DNA from: Shinella zoogloeoides
GTDB lineage: Bacteria; Pseudomonadota; Alphaproteobacteria; Rhizobiales; Rhizobiaceae
Direction of reading: 5' to 3'
Assembly (NCBI RefSeq): GCF_003574625.1
Contig: NZ_QNUJ01000012.1
Location: 124,001 to 188,000 of the forward strand
DNA length: 64,000 nucleotides
Shown here piece after piece: positions 35,890-44,753 of the stretch. The notes beneath the pieces were generated by a model. That model ran no database searches, had not been told where the DNA came from, and saw nothing but the letters and a program-made list of their open reading frames with translations. Each line of letters opens with the position of its first letter. The stretch's first letter is position 1. Both the position numbers and the translations under genes were made by a program.

Positions 35890-36846
35890 TCAAGTCAGCG
35901 TCAGGCCGCAGCTTTCAAATGCCTCGCGCGTGGCCCGCTTTTCGGCCTCGGTCAGTTCCAGCAGAGGCGTGCGCACGCGGCCACCCACCTGCCCCAGCAG
36001 CTCCTGCCAGTACTTTTGGTGCGCGTGCGGCTTTTCGGTGGGTTTCGTGCGGCGGAAGGCGTCGCGCACCGGTTCGAGGCTAGCGCTGATGGCGCGCGCC
36101 TCTTCGAACCTCCCGGCAAAGGCTAGCTCAGTGTAATCGCGCATGCGTCGGTCGGCCTTAGTCTGCAACGTGTAGGGCGGCGAGGAGCAGAGATAAAGCT
36201 GCCAGCCCAGTTCGACGATGTTCTCGAGCCATTCCTCTTCCGAGGCGGTGGACACGAGAATGCGATCGCCGGCCAGTTCGGTCAGACGCTTGTACATCTC
36301 GCGAGGCACCGAATACTTTATCGCCACCACCGTCTCGATGTCGGCAAGGCGATTGCACAGTTCGGGACTCATCAGATAGCCGCTATCGGGATGCGACCAC
36401 AACGCCATACCAATATCCACCTTGGAGGCGATAGATTCGTAGTAGCGCACCAGCGTTTCGTCCTGGGCCTTGAGGAAATGCAGAACTGGCGCGTGGACGA
36501 CGATATAGTCCGCCCCGCAAGCCTGGGCGTGGCGGGCAAGATCGATCACGACGTCCATGTTCTGGTCGGAGCAGGACATGATTGTCTGGGCACGGCCATC
36601 GGCGGCCTTCACCGAAATGTCGAACATGCGCTTGCGCTCGTCGACCGACATGGAGAAGAACTCGCCCTGTTTACCGGCGACGAAGAGGCCTTCGATGCCG
36701 AGTTCTGTGATCCAATGCTCCATGTTGCGGCGGTAACCGCCCTCGTCGATCGCGCCGTCCTCGCGAAACGGTACATTGGCAGCAGCCCAGACGCCACGCA
36801 TCGTGGCTCTGGAATGGTTCTTGGCGTCCAACCTGCTGTATTTCAT
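35890..36846 (-). CDS. dihydrodipicolinate synthase superfamily lyase/aldolase
   Basis: The 318-residue TIM-barrel protein has GLFVAGKQGEFFSMSVDERK, corresponding to the family's GTTGE loop, and the Schiff-base lysine in VVAIKYSVPREM. The usual YNxPxR tyrosine motif is replaced by LWSHPDSGYLMSP, so it is not a true DapA; related members act as aldolases, hydratase-aldolases or lyases on 2-oxo acids. It starts the minus-strand unit that leads into the dioxygenase gene 38 bases later. A role after ring cleavage, splitting a 2-oxo acid, is plausible but unproven. Confidence 0.82.
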   Translation of the reverse strand: MKYSRLDAKNHSRATMRGVWAAANVPFREDGAIDEGGYRRNMEHWITELGIEGLFVAGKQGEFFSMSVDERKRMFDISVKAADGRAQTIMSCSDQNMDVVIDLARHAQACGADYIVVHAPVLHFLKAQDETLVRYYESIASKVDIGMALWSHPDSGYLMSPELCNRLADIETVVAIKYSVPREMYKRLTELAGDRILVSTASEEEWLENIVELGWQLYLCSSPPYTLQTKADRRMRDYTELAFAGRFEEARAISASLEPVRDAFRRTKPTEKPHAHQKYWQELLGQVGGRVRTPLLELTEAEKRATREAFESCGLTLT

Positions 36847-36943
36847 CTACGGCGCTCCATCAAAACGATCAATTCGCCGCGATTTCATCCGGGGAGCAGT
36901 TATATTTCAAGAATGAAAATTTCTATCAATTAATAAGAAAAAG

Positions 36944-37876
36944 TTATAGATCGGGCCATGTCATAGAGTCGCGCCCGGCTGGGATCCGGCCCTGCACATG
37001 GTTTCGCAGCACGGCGATGAAGCTGCTGACGGCGGGCGAAAGCGATTTGCCGCTGGCGCGGATCAGGCAGAGGTCGCGCGACACCGTCGGGTCCACCAGT
37101 GGCCGCGCCACCAGATCGAACTGATCAGCCCTTGAAAGTGCATAGGTCGGCAGGACCGATACCCCCAGCCCGGCGCCGACGAATGCAAGCGCCGTGGTGA
37201 CCAGCGAGGCCTCGAATTTCGGGCGCAGGACTTGTGAAGCCGACTCCGCTCCAATCTCCATCAGGCGCCGGATGCCGCTGCTGCGCGACATCGCAATCAG
37301 TGGCAGTGCCGGCAAATCGTCCCAGCGTACATAGGCGCCCGCGGCCAACGGATGGCCGACCGGCATGAACAAAGCAAGATTGTCGCGCATCAGAACGGTT
37401 CGCTCGATACCTTCCTCATGCGCGGAAAAGGTGCCCAGGCCGCAATCGGCGTTATTCGAGGTCACTTCTTCCCGGATGTCCAGCGCCGGCGCATCGAGCA
37501 ACTCGACAGTGATGCCGGGGTATTCGCGATGAAAGGCAGCGATTGCCCATGGGACGATTGCGGACGACAACAATGGCGGCGCGGCGATGCGTATTCGCCC
37601 GCGGCGTCGGGCTGCGAGATCCCTGGCGTTCTGGATGGCATGGCCGAGATCCTCCAGAACCTTGGAGGACGAGGCGCGGAATTCTTCACCCGCCTGGGTC
37701 AGCTCGACCCGCCGCGTGGTCCGGTCGAACATGCGGATCCCCAGCTCGGTCTCGAGGTCGCGGATAGTCGTCGAAAGCGCTGGCTGGGCCACGCCCATAT
37801 GCCGGGCTGCGGCAGAAAAGCTCTTGTGTTCCGCGACAGCCAGGAAGGCCTCGATCTGCTTGATCGCAATGCGCAT
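36944..37876 (-). CDS. LysR-family transcriptional regulator
   Basis: The 310-residue product has the LysR N-terminal helix-turn-helix (QIEAFLAVAEHKSFSAAARH, MGVAQPALSTTIRDLE). A periplasmic-binding-like effector domain follows (RIRIAAPPLLSSAIVPWAIA). The ATG at 37876 is chosen over 37888 because GGAAA lies just upstream. It is divergent from the aldehyde dehydrogenase and co-oriented with the dioxygenase operon. The 37889-38046 gap holds ATGAAT/ATTCAT half-sites, so it probably controls both arms in response to a pathway intermediate. Confidence 0.92.
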   Translation of the reverse strand: MRIAIKQIEAFLAVAEHKSFSAAARHMGVAQPALSTTIRDLETELGIRMFDRTTRRVELTQAGEEFRASSSKVLEDLGHAIQNARDLAARRRGRIRIAAPPLLSSAIVPWAIAAFHREYPGITVELLDAPALDIREEVTSNNADCGLGTFSAHEEGIERTVLMRDNLALFMPVGHPLAAGAYVRWDDLPALPLIAMSRSSGIRRLMEIGAESASQVLRPKFEASLVTTALAFVGAGLGVSVLPTYALSRADQFDLVARPLVDPTVSRDLCLIRASGKSLSPAVSSFIAVLRNHVQGRIPAGRDSMTWPDL

Positions 37877-37903
37877 GGGAATTTCCATTTATAGCCACAG
37901 GAG

Positions 37904-37936
37904 ATGAATTAATACGATAATTCATTCTGGATGAAT
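37904..37936. promoter_or_regulatory. probable LysR binding sites
   Basis: ATGAATT (37904-37910), eight bases, AATTCAT (37919-37925), then five bases and ATGAAT (37931-37936). These alternating half-sites sit just upstream of the lysR start in the divergent gap, the usual place for the regulator's recognition and activation sites. Confidence 0.5.
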
Positions 37937-38046
37937 GAAAATGTCAATGCGATGGTTTCGAGGATCAAGCTGTTCCGCGAAAACCAGCAAGACTGGTGAT
38001 GCGAGATGGCGCGCCTCGCATCCTGGCGAAGCCAGACTAACAAGGT

Positions 38047-39486
38047 ATGAGAATGACGAGTTACCCAAAATTACAGCTCTATATTGCGGGCACATGGCGC
38101 TCTGGCGGTGAGTCGATCCCGGTCCTCAACCCGGCCGATGAATCGGTCATCGGCGAATTGCCGGTGGCGATGCGCGCTGATCTGGATGATGCGCTCGAGG
38201 CGGCGGACCGTGGCTTCCGGATCTGGTCGCGGACCGCACCGGCGAGGCGAGCCGAGGTGATACTGCGCGCCGTGGCGCTGATGAAGGAGCGCACCGAAGA
38301 AATCGCCAGGTCGATCACGCTGGAGCACGGCAAGCCCATTGCCCAAGCCCGGCTGGAGGTGCAGCGCGGCTGCGAATTCTTCGAATGGGACGCCGGTGAG
38401 GCGATACGCGCATACGGCCGGGTTATCCCCAGCGCCCCCGAGATCCGCTATATCGTCATCCATCAGCCGGTCGGCACGGTCGCTGCATTTTCGCCATGGA
38501 ACTTCCCGATGAGCCAGCCGGCGCGCAAGATCGCCGGGGCGCTCGCCTCAGGCTGCTCCATTATCCTCAAGGCCGCCGAGGAAACGCCCGCCGGGGCGCT
38601 GCATATTGCACGTGCCTTCCATGACGCCGGCTTGCCTGCCGGGGTGCTGAACCTAGTCTTCGGGGTGCCGGCCGATATTTCATCCTACCTGATTCCCAAG
38701 GAGCAGGTGCGGCTGGTGGCTTTCACCGGCTCGACCGCGGTGGGAAAACACCTGACACAGATCGCCTCGCACAGCGTGACGCCCGTGCTTATGGAACTAG
38801 GCGGCCATGCGCCGGTCATCGTCTGCGATGATGTCGATCCGGCGGCAGCGGCGGCACTTTCCGTCTCCCGCAAGGCGCGCAATGCGGGCCAGGTCTGCAC
38901 CTCGCCGACGCGGTTCTTCGTCCACAAGAACATCTATCGCGCGTTCCTCGACGCCTTCGTCGAGCGCGCAAAGGTGGTCCGGATCGGCGATGGATTTGAT
39001 AGCAGCACGGAGATGGGTCCGGTCGCCAACCACAGGCGCGTCGAAGCCATCCAGACCTTGGTCGAGGATGCCCGTAACCGCGGCGCGCGCATACTCGCCG
39101 GCGGCGAAAGGCCGGGCGGCAAGGGCTATTTCTATCCGCTCACGGTTGCGGCGGAACTGCCCGAGGGTTCTCGGGCGCTGGAGGTCGAGCCCTTCGGCCC
39201 GCTGGCACTGATCAATCCTGTCGATTCCATCGAAGAGGCCATCGAACGGGCCAATGCTCTGCCGTTCGGGCTGGCGGCTTATGGCTTCACCCATTCCGCC
39301 CGCAACGCTCATCTGCTAGCCGAGCGAATCGAAGCAGGCAATGTCTCGATCAACACGCTCGAGGCCTCGGTAGCGGAAACCCCCTTCGGGGGGGTGAAGG
39401 AAAGCGGCTATGGCCGTGAGGGCGGCGCCGAAGGCTTGCACCACTATATGACCGTCAAAAACATCTCGCACCGAATGGTGCTGTGA
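38047..39486 (+). CDS. NAD(P)-dependent aldehyde dehydrogenase
   Basis: The 479-residue product is of the succinate-semialdehyde / aminomuconate-semialdehyde dehydrogenase type. It has FSPWNFPMSQPARKIAGALA, KAAEETPAGAL, the NAD loop VAFTGSTAVGK, catalytic glutamate in VLMELGGHAPVI and catalytic cysteine in NAGQVCTSPTRF. It is the first gene of the plus-strand arm, before an amino-acid ABC importer, and lies opposite the 3-hydroxyanthranilate dioxygenase operon. Oxidation of the semialdehyde from ring cleavage is the obvious candidate reaction. Starts at 38047 and 38053 are equivalent. Confidence 0.92.
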   Translation: MRMTSYPKLQLYIAGTWRSGGESIPVLNPADESVIGELPVAMRADLDDALEAADRGFRIWSRTAPARRAEVILRAVALMKERTEEIARSITLEHGKPIAQARLEVQRGCEFFEWDAGEAIRAYGRVIPSAPEIRYIVIHQPVGTVAAFSPWNFPMSQPARKIAGALASGCSIILKAAEETPAGALHIARAFHDAGLPAGVLNLVFGVPADISSYLIPKEQVRLVAFTGSTAVGKHLTQIASHSVTPVLMELGGHAPVIVCDDVDPAAAAALSVSRKARNAGQVCTSPTRFFVHKNIYRAFLDAFVERAKVVRIGDGFDSSTEMGPVANHRRVEAIQTLVEDARNRGARILAGGERPGGKGYFYPLTVAAELPEGSRALEVEPFGPLALINPVDSIEEAIERANALPFGLAAYGFTHSARNAHLLAERIEAGNVSINTLEASVAETPFGGVKESGYGREGGAEGLHHYMTVKNISHRMVL

Positions 39487-39522
39487 TGGCAGAAGCAACT
39501 GTAGCAAAGGGGGGTATTTGAC

Positions 39523-40542
39523 ATGAAGCATCTGAAAACCGGACTTATCGGCCTTGCGTCTCTTCTGGCTGCCGGAACGGTGGCCCAGGCTGAGGGCGTC
39601 TTGGACCGGGTGAAGGCGCGTGGCGAACTGCGCTGCGGCGTCGGAGACCCGACTCCGGGCTGGCACAGCCTGAACAACGACAACCGCTGGGTCGGCTTCG
39701 GCGTCGACTACTGCCGCGCCGTTGCGGCGGCAGTGCTGGGCGATGCGGAGAAGGTTGCGGTCATGCCGATCGGCTGGGCGCAATCCTACGAGGCGCTGCG
39801 CTCGGGCGAAGTTGATATCGCCACCACCTCCCATACCTACCGGATCGAGCGCGACACGGGTCTGCAGGTTAACTTTCCGTCCGCATATTTTTTTACAGGT
39901 ATTACGGTGATGACCCGCAAGGAGCACGAGATCCGCTCCTTCGAGGATCTTGAAGGGGCCACCATCTGTCACATTTCGGGCAGCTCCGACGAAGCGACGA
40001 TTGCGGAATGGTACCGCGCGCGCGGTCTGAAGTTCAAAAGCCTGCCCTTCGATACGATGACTGCGGTTTCCGAGGCATATTCCAAGGGGCGTTGCGATGC
40101 ATTTGCGACCGAGCCGGCCCTGCTCGCGGGCTTTCGCATCGGCTATGCCGACCCGGAGGAGCATGAAATCCTGAACGATCTCTTTTCGATCGATGCGCTC
40201 GGTCCGATGGTGGTCGAGGGCGACGAGCAATGGAACAACATCACCCGCTCGGTGATCTTTGCCACCGTTGCGGCAGATCAATATGGGTTGACCGAGGCAA
40301 ATGCCGCCGAAGTCGCGCAGAACTCGGACAATGCGTCTGTGCGCCGCCTGCTTGGTACCGAGGGTGAACTGGGCAAATTCATGGGCCTTTCCGCCGATTG
40401 GGGCCTGCAGGTCATCACGCAGGTCGGGGCCTATTCTGCAATCTATGACCGCAATCTGGGCAAGGGCAGCGCCAGCAAGATCGAACCGGGCTTCAACCGG
40501 CTCGTGCGCGATGGCGGCCTGTTCTGGTCACCCAGCTTCTGA
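39523..40542 (+). CDS. amino-acid ABC transporter substrate-binding protein (AapJ-like)
   Basis: The 339-residue product has a signal peptide (MKHLKTGLIGLASLLAAGTV, cleaved near AQA) and a family-3 solute-binding domain: RVKARGELRCGVGDPTPGWH, WVGFGVDYCRAVAAAVLGD, and DAFATEPALL. The length and the first motif match AapJ-type general amino-acid binding proteins. AAGGGGGG precedes the ATG. It is followed by an ATPase and two permeases. With the dioxygenase arm nearby, the ligand may be an aromatic amino acid such as anthranilate or 3-hydroxyanthranilate, or a dicarboxylic amino acid. Confidence 0.9.
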   Translation: MKHLKTGLIGLASLLAAGTVAQAEGVLDRVKARGELRCGVGDPTPGWHSLNNDNRWVGFGVDYCRAVAAAVLGDAEKVAVMPIGWAQSYEALRSGEVDIATTSHTYRIERDTGLQVNFPSAYFFTGITVMTRKEHEIRSFEDLEGATICHISGSSDEATIAEWYRARGLKFKSLPFDTMTAVSEAYSKGRCDAFATEPALLAGFRIGYADPEEHEILNDLFSIDALGPMVVEGDEQWNNITRSVIFATVAADQYGLTEANAAEVAQNSDNASVRRLLGTEGELGKFMGLSADWGLQVITQVGAYSAIYDRNLGKGSASKIEPGFNRLVRDGGLFWSPSF

Positions 40543-40562
40543 GTGCCAGGAGCAAACCTCAG

Positions 40563-41351
40563 ATGAAAACCAATACAGCCTGCAAGGATGATCCCGGCGT
40601 CGCCTGCGGCACGGACATTGCGGTGGACATCTCCGGACTGTGCAAATGGTACGGCGATTATCAGGTGCTGGACGGCGTCTCGCTTACGGTCAGGCGCGCT
40701 GAGAGGATCGTGATTTGCGGCCGGTCCGGCTCTGGCAAATCGACCCTGATCCGTTGCATCAACCGTCTCGAGCGTTACCAGGCGGGCCGTATTGTCGTTG
40801 ACGGCATTACGCTCAACGACGACCTGCGGCGCATTGACGAGGTGCGCCGCGATGTCGGCATGGTGTTTCAGAGCTTCAATCTCTTTCCACACATGACCAT
40901 CCTCGAGAACTGCTGTCTCGCGCCGATGCTGGTGAGGGGGATGAAGCGCCCGGAGGCCGAAAGGCTCGCGCTGCACTTCCTGGAAAAGGTGAAGATCCCC
41001 GATCAGTCCGGAAAATTTCCGGTGCAGCTTTCGGGCGGCCAGCAACAGCGTGCCGCCATCGCCCGCGCGCTTTGCATGAAGCCCAAGATCATGCTGTTCG
41101 ACGAGCCGACTTCCGCGCTCGATCCCGAGATGATCAAAGAAGTGCTTGATACGATCATTGCGGTGACCGACGAGGGCATGACCATGCTTTGCGTGACGCA
41201 TGAAATGGGCTTTGCGCGCAGCGTGGCCGACCGGATCGTTTTCATGGAGCAGGGACAGATCATCGAGGCTACCGATCCGCACAGTTTCTTTACAGCGCCG
41301 AAGCATAAGAGCGTGCGCCAGTTCGTCGAACAGGTAAGGACCATAGCATGA
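40563..41351 (+). CDS. amino-acid ABC transporter ATP-binding protein (AapP/GlnQ-like)
   Basis: The 262-residue ATPase has Walker A CGRSGSGKSTLIRCINRLE, Q-loop MVFQSFNLFPHM, signature QLSGGQQQRAAIARAL, Walker B IMLFDEPTSALDPE and switch histidine in CVTHEMGFAR. It overlaps the first permease gene by 4 bases. It energises the importer encoded here. Confidence 0.95.
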   Translation: MKTNTACKDDPGVACGTDIAVDISGLCKWYGDYQVLDGVSLTVRRAERIVICGRSGSGKSTLIRCINRLERYQAGRIVVDGITLNDDLRRIDEVRRDVGMVFQSFNLFPHMTILENCCLAPMLVRGMKRPEAERLALHFLEKVKIPDQSGKFPVQLSGGQQQRAAIARALCMKPKIMLFDEPTSALDPEMIKEVLDTIIAVTDEGMTMLCVTHEMGFARSVADRIVFMEQGQIIEATDPHSFFTAPKHKSVRQFVEQVRTIA

Positions 41352-42394
41352 CCTCATTTCAGAGACGGGGTCTGGTCTGCGCTCTCCTCGTTCTGGCGCT
41401 GGGTCTCGGCCTGGTGCTTTCCGTAGAGTACGGGTTTTACCTGTCGGCATCGGGACTGACGATTTCTTCGTTCGTCCTGCCCTGGGACCCGTCCTGGTCT
41501 TATCTGGCAGCGTTTGCTGTGGCGGCGGTCAATTCGCTGGCGGCCGGCCTTATCGCGATCCTGTTCTCGACCTTGATTGGGGTGGGAATCGGCATGCTGG
41601 GCACGCTTCCCAACCCGACCGCCAGGCTGATCTGCCAGCTGTATGTCGGCGCCTTTCGCAACGTGCCGGTGCTGTTTGTGATCCTTCTGTTCTATTTCGT
41701 CGGCATCCTTTTGCCCTCGCCCGCCAAGGCATCTGGCCTGCTGGAGCTGGTGTTCCTGTCGAACCGCGGTTTCGTTCTTCCCGAATTCCATCTGGCCGGA
41801 ACGACCGACCTGGCGCTGGCCGGACTGGCACTTGCAGCGGGGCTGGTGCTATGGCGGTTGCCGGTTCCCGCACTGACCCGGCTGTGCGGCAGCGTGCTTG
41901 CCGCACTCGTGATCTGCTGGCTGTGCTTCGATGCCGAAGCTCCCGAACAGGGCAAGTTCGGCTTCCGCAGCGGATTTGAGATTCCGCTCGAGTTTCTCGC
42001 CCTGACCGCAGCCTTGTCTTTCTACTATGCCGCCGAGATAGCAGAGATCACCCGCGGCGCGATCGGTGCGGTCGACAAGGGAATAATCGAAGCCGCCCGC
42101 GCGCTCGGGCTGCACAGCTTCGACCGCTTCCGGAAGATCACCGCACCGCTCGCCCTGCGTTTTGGCTTACCAGCAGCGCTCAACAGCTATCTGGTGGTGA
42201 TGAAGGCCACCTCGCTGGGCGTTGCGATCGGCTACACCGAGCTGTTTTCGGTGGCGCGGCTGTCGATGTCGGCCTCGGGACGCATCATCGAGTGCCTCAG
42301 CCTGATGGGACTCTATTTCTTGCTGATCTGCGGAACGCTTTCGCTGGTCGTGAACTATGTCAACACCAGGCTGAGAACACAGGAAAGACAATGA
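41348..42394 (+). CDS. amino-acid ABC transporter permease (AapQ-like)
   Basis: The 348-residue protein has an N-terminal span (RGLVCALLVLALGLGLVLSV), several further spans and an EAA loop (GAVDKGIIEAARALGLHSFD) for ATPase contact. The length fits the longer AapQ-type permeases rather than the ~230-residue HisQ type. It overlaps both neighbours by 4 bases. Confidence 0.92.
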   Translation: MTSFQRRGLVCALLVLALGLGLVLSVEYGFYLSASGLTISSFVLPWDPSWSYLAAFAVAAVNSLAAGLIAILFSTLIGVGIGMLGTLPNPTARLICQLYVGAFRNVPVLFVILLFYFVGILLPSPAKASGLLELVFLSNRGFVLPEFHLAGTTDLALAGLALAAGLVLWRLPVPALTRLCGSVLAALVICWLCFDAEAPEQGKFGFRSGFEIPLEFLALTAALSFYYAAEIAEITRGAIGAVDKGIIEAARALGLHSFDRFRKITAPLALRFGLPAALNSYLVVMKATSLGVAIGYTELFSVARLSMSASGRIIECLSLMGLYFLLICGTLSLVVNYVNTRLRTQERQ

Positions 42395-43422
42395 CTAGCC
42401 TTTCAGCCCCTTCGCACAACCGGGTCCACCGGATCGGTTTCCTCCTCTTTCTCGGCCTGCTAGCGGTTCTGCTGCAGCCTTTTTTCCGCTGGGCCTTTCT
42501 AAATGCGAGCTGGAGCGGCGATGCCGAGACCTGCCGGGCCGGTGCCGGTGCATGCTGGGCCTCCATCCGGCTGCGGCTGGAGTTTTTGATTTATGGTTTC
42601 TATCCGACCGACCTGCGTTGGCGCCCTTTCACCGGGTTGATCATTCAGGGGATCGCGCTGGTATCGATCTGGGGCGTACCTAGCATTTGCAAAAGCCTGT
42701 CGCGCAGCTATCTGGCGGTGCTGGTGGCCTTCGTGCTCTCGTTCTGGGTGCTGGCCGGCGACGGCATGCTCTTGATCAATGTGCCCTCCCGGCTCTGGAC
42801 CGGCTTTTCGCTAACCGTCCTGCTCGCCTTCGGCGGCTTTGTTCTGGCGTTCCCCCTCGGTGTTCTGCTCGCCTTCGGGCGCCGCTTCGGCAATGACTAC
42901 GTCGCTGCTATCTGCGGCTGCTATATCGAGGTGATGCGGGCGCTGCCTTCGGTGGTGACGATGTTCGCGATCCTGGTCATTGCACCCTACCTGCTTCCAG
43001 CCGCGATCGGCGAGAATGTCTTCCTGCGCATCCTCCTCGGCTTCGTGCTGGCGATGTCGGCCTTCTATGCCGAGGCCCTGCGCGGCGCGTTCCTGACCTT
43101 CGACAACGGCCAGATCGAGGCCGCCCAGTCGCTCGGCCTGAAACGACTCAGCATCCACTGCCGGATCATCCTGCCGCAGGTGGTGATCCTGTCCTTCCCG
43201 GCCCTGATGAACATCAATCTGATGGTCTTCAAGGACACCGTGTTGATCCTGACTTACGGCTACTACGAACTTCTGGGTGCGGCCAACGCCTCAGTCAACA
43301 CCCAGGAATGGAGCAGCTTCGCCATGGAGATGTTCCTTGTCGTCTATCTGGTGTTCTTGGGTTCGGGCATGCTGATCTCGACCGTCGGGCGGCGGATCGA
43401 AGAAAGCCTGCGACGGGTCTGA
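42391..43422 (+). CDS. amino-acid ABC transporter permease (AapM-like)
   Basis: The 343-residue protein starts at the ATG at 42391, which overlaps the stop of the other permease; an earlier in-frame start would lie within that gene. Spans begin with FLLFLGLLAVLLQPFFRWAF. The transport domain holds LSLTVLLAFGGF-type segments (here FSLTVLLAFGGFVLAFPLGV) and the EAA loop FDNGQIEAAQSLGLKRLSIH. It pairs with the permease upstream. Confidence 0.92.
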   Translation: MTSLSAPSHNRVHRIGFLLFLGLLAVLLQPFFRWAFLNASWSGDAETCRAGAGACWASIRLRLEFLIYGFYPTDLRWRPFTGLIIQGIALVSIWGVPSICKSLSRSYLAVLVAFVLSFWVLAGDGMLLINVPSRLWTGFSLTVLLAFGGFVLAFPLGVLLAFGRRFGNDYVAAICGCYIEVMRALPSVVTMFAILVIAPYLLPAAIGENVFLRILLGFVLAMSAFYAEALRGAFLTFDNGQIEAAQSLGLKRLSIHCRIILPQVVILSFPALMNINLMVFKDTVLILTYGYYELLGAANASVNTQEWSSFAMEMFLVVYLVFLGSGMLISTVGRRIEESLRRV

Positions 43423-43531
43423 ACCCCGATGGGCTGGCCGGTCCCAATTCCGGCAAGTCCGATCCGATGCGACGTCACCGGCACCTATCCTGGCGCATGC
43501 GCCCGGACGTGCCGGGATTTCACAGCTTACC

Positions 43532-43548
43532 AATGGCACAGTGCCATT
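43532..43548. repeat. 17-bp palindrome
   Basis: AATGGCAC, one base, GTGCCATT. It lies in the 200-base gap between convergent genes and has no T-run, so it is more likely a protein-binding site or remnant than a terminator. Nothing else is recognised in the 43423-43626 gap. Confidence 0.45.
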
Positions 43549-43626
43549 ATTGGCCCCGATCGTCCGCAAGGCAGGCAGCAGCGCGTCGATCCTGTATGCG
43601 GACGACGTGAGGGTAGAGGCAATAGG

Positions 43627-44226
43627 CTACTGCCTCGGCTCGAGAAAGCGCCGGACCATGGTGGTGATGAGCTTGCGGCTTTCGTCGAAGTCGATACCGG
43701 GAACCATCAGGGGCAGCATGGGTGTGGCGTCGACGATGGCGATCAGCATGGCGGCGGTATGTTCGGAGTCGAGACTCGCATCGACCTCGCCGCGCGCCTG
43801 ACCGGCTTTCAGCGTATCCGATAAAAGCCGACGCACTCCGTCCGAATTGCGAGCGAGGATGTTGCGGATCCGCTCGTTACGCCCCGCCTCGGCCAGGAGC
43901 TCGAAGAGGATGCGACAGTGCGCGGCGTCGTCCCAGCTCTTCATGCTCCAGATTTCGGAAAGGAGCACCGTCGCTACGTCTCCCGCCTCCCGCTGCCGCT
44001 CGAAGTGGTTATGCAGCGTGGAGAGGTAATCATCGGCCATCTGCTCGACAATCGCCTCCTTGCCGGGGAAGTAGTGGTAGAGATGGCCCGGGCTCATCTC
44101 CGCCTCCTTGCAGATCATTGAGATCGAAGCTCCCTGCAGACCATGCCGCAGGAAGCAGCGATGCGCAGCCTCGAGAATCTGCTGCCGTTTTCCCTCGTGC
44201 TGCTCAGGGACGAGTTTGCGTGCCAT
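43627..44226 (-). CDS. TetR-family regulator
   Basis: The 199-residue product has the TetR helix-turn-helix (KRQQILEAAHRCFLRHGLQG, ASISMICKEAEMSPGHLYHY, FPGKEAIVEQM) and a helical ligand domain. It is divergent from a DoxX protein and an MFS pump. Inverted repeats in the shared gap suggest that it represses both and itself. Confidence 0.93.
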   Translation of the reverse strand: MARKLVPEQHEGKRQQILEAAHRCFLRHGLQGASISMICKEAEMSPGHLYHYFPGKEAIVEQMADDYLSTLHNHFERQREAGDVATVLLSEIWSMKSWDDAAHCRILFELLAEAGRNERIRNILARNSDGVRRLLSDTLKAGQARGEVDASLDSEHTAAMLIAIVDATPMLPLMVPGIDFDESRKLITTMVRRFLEPRQ

Positions 44227-44253
44227 GTTGCCTCCAACAAAAATAGAATGATC

Positions 44254-44305
44254 GCTCTATCTATATTGACGATAGAGCAAGACCGGAATATTAGAATGAA
44301 CATTC
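44254..44305. promoter_or_regulatory. TetR operator candidates and promoter for doxX-MFS
   Basis: GCTCTATC (44254-44261) and GATAGAGC (44271-44278) form an inverted repeat with a nine-base centre. TTGACG (44266-44271) and TATTAG (44289-44294), 17 bases apart, form a promoter facing the DoxX gene. A second small palindrome GAATGAACATTC (44294-44305) follows. A repressor bound to either repeat would block this promoter. Confidence 0.55.
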
Positions 44306-44363
44306 AATCTATTATGGAACGCGCCGCAGGTCCAGTGCGGCCGTCTTCAAGGCGCGGGGTATC

Positions 44364-44726
44364 ATGGCCAAATCGACCTTGTCATTTTCCTCTATCCTCG
44401 CTTGGCTGCTGGCGGCCTTCTTCCTGTTCGGGTTTTATGGAAATGCCTTCATCACCGTCGACTATGCGGCCGCCTATGCGCGTTGGGGCTACCCGAACTG
44501 GTTCCACTATCTCACCGCGGCGCTCGAACTTGCCGCCGCACTTCTGCTGATCGGCAGCGGTACGCGCATCTACGGCGCCGGGCTCGGTGCCGTGGTGATG
44601 GCGGCGGCGACACTGACCACGCTCGCCCATGGGGACTACTCCCACACGACGGCGCCTGCCATCGTGCTCCTCGTCTCCCTCACAGTCCTCGCGCTCAGCC
44701 TCGCGGCGCGGCGCAGGACCACTTGA
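44364..44726 (+). CDS. DoxX-like membrane protein
   Basis: The 120-residue product has four likely spans: SILAWLLAAFFLFGFYGNAF, YLTAALELAAALLLIGSG, YGAGLGAVVMAAATLTTLA and APAIVLLVSLTVLALSLAA. The pattern (F-GN near the first span, ELAAALLLI in the second) fits DoxX/DUF4345-type proteins, which often accompany redox or efflux genes. It starts the plus arm of the TetR unit and precedes the MFS gene by 27 bases. Confidence 0.82.
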   Translation: MAKSTLSFSSILAWLLAAFFLFGFYGNAFITVDYAAAYARWGYPNWFHYLTAALELAAALLLIGSGTRIYGAGLGAVVMAAATLTTLAHGDYSHTTAPAIVLLVSLTVLALSLAARRRTT

Positions 44727-44753
44727 TCACTCCCCTCATTTCGGAGCAGACAT

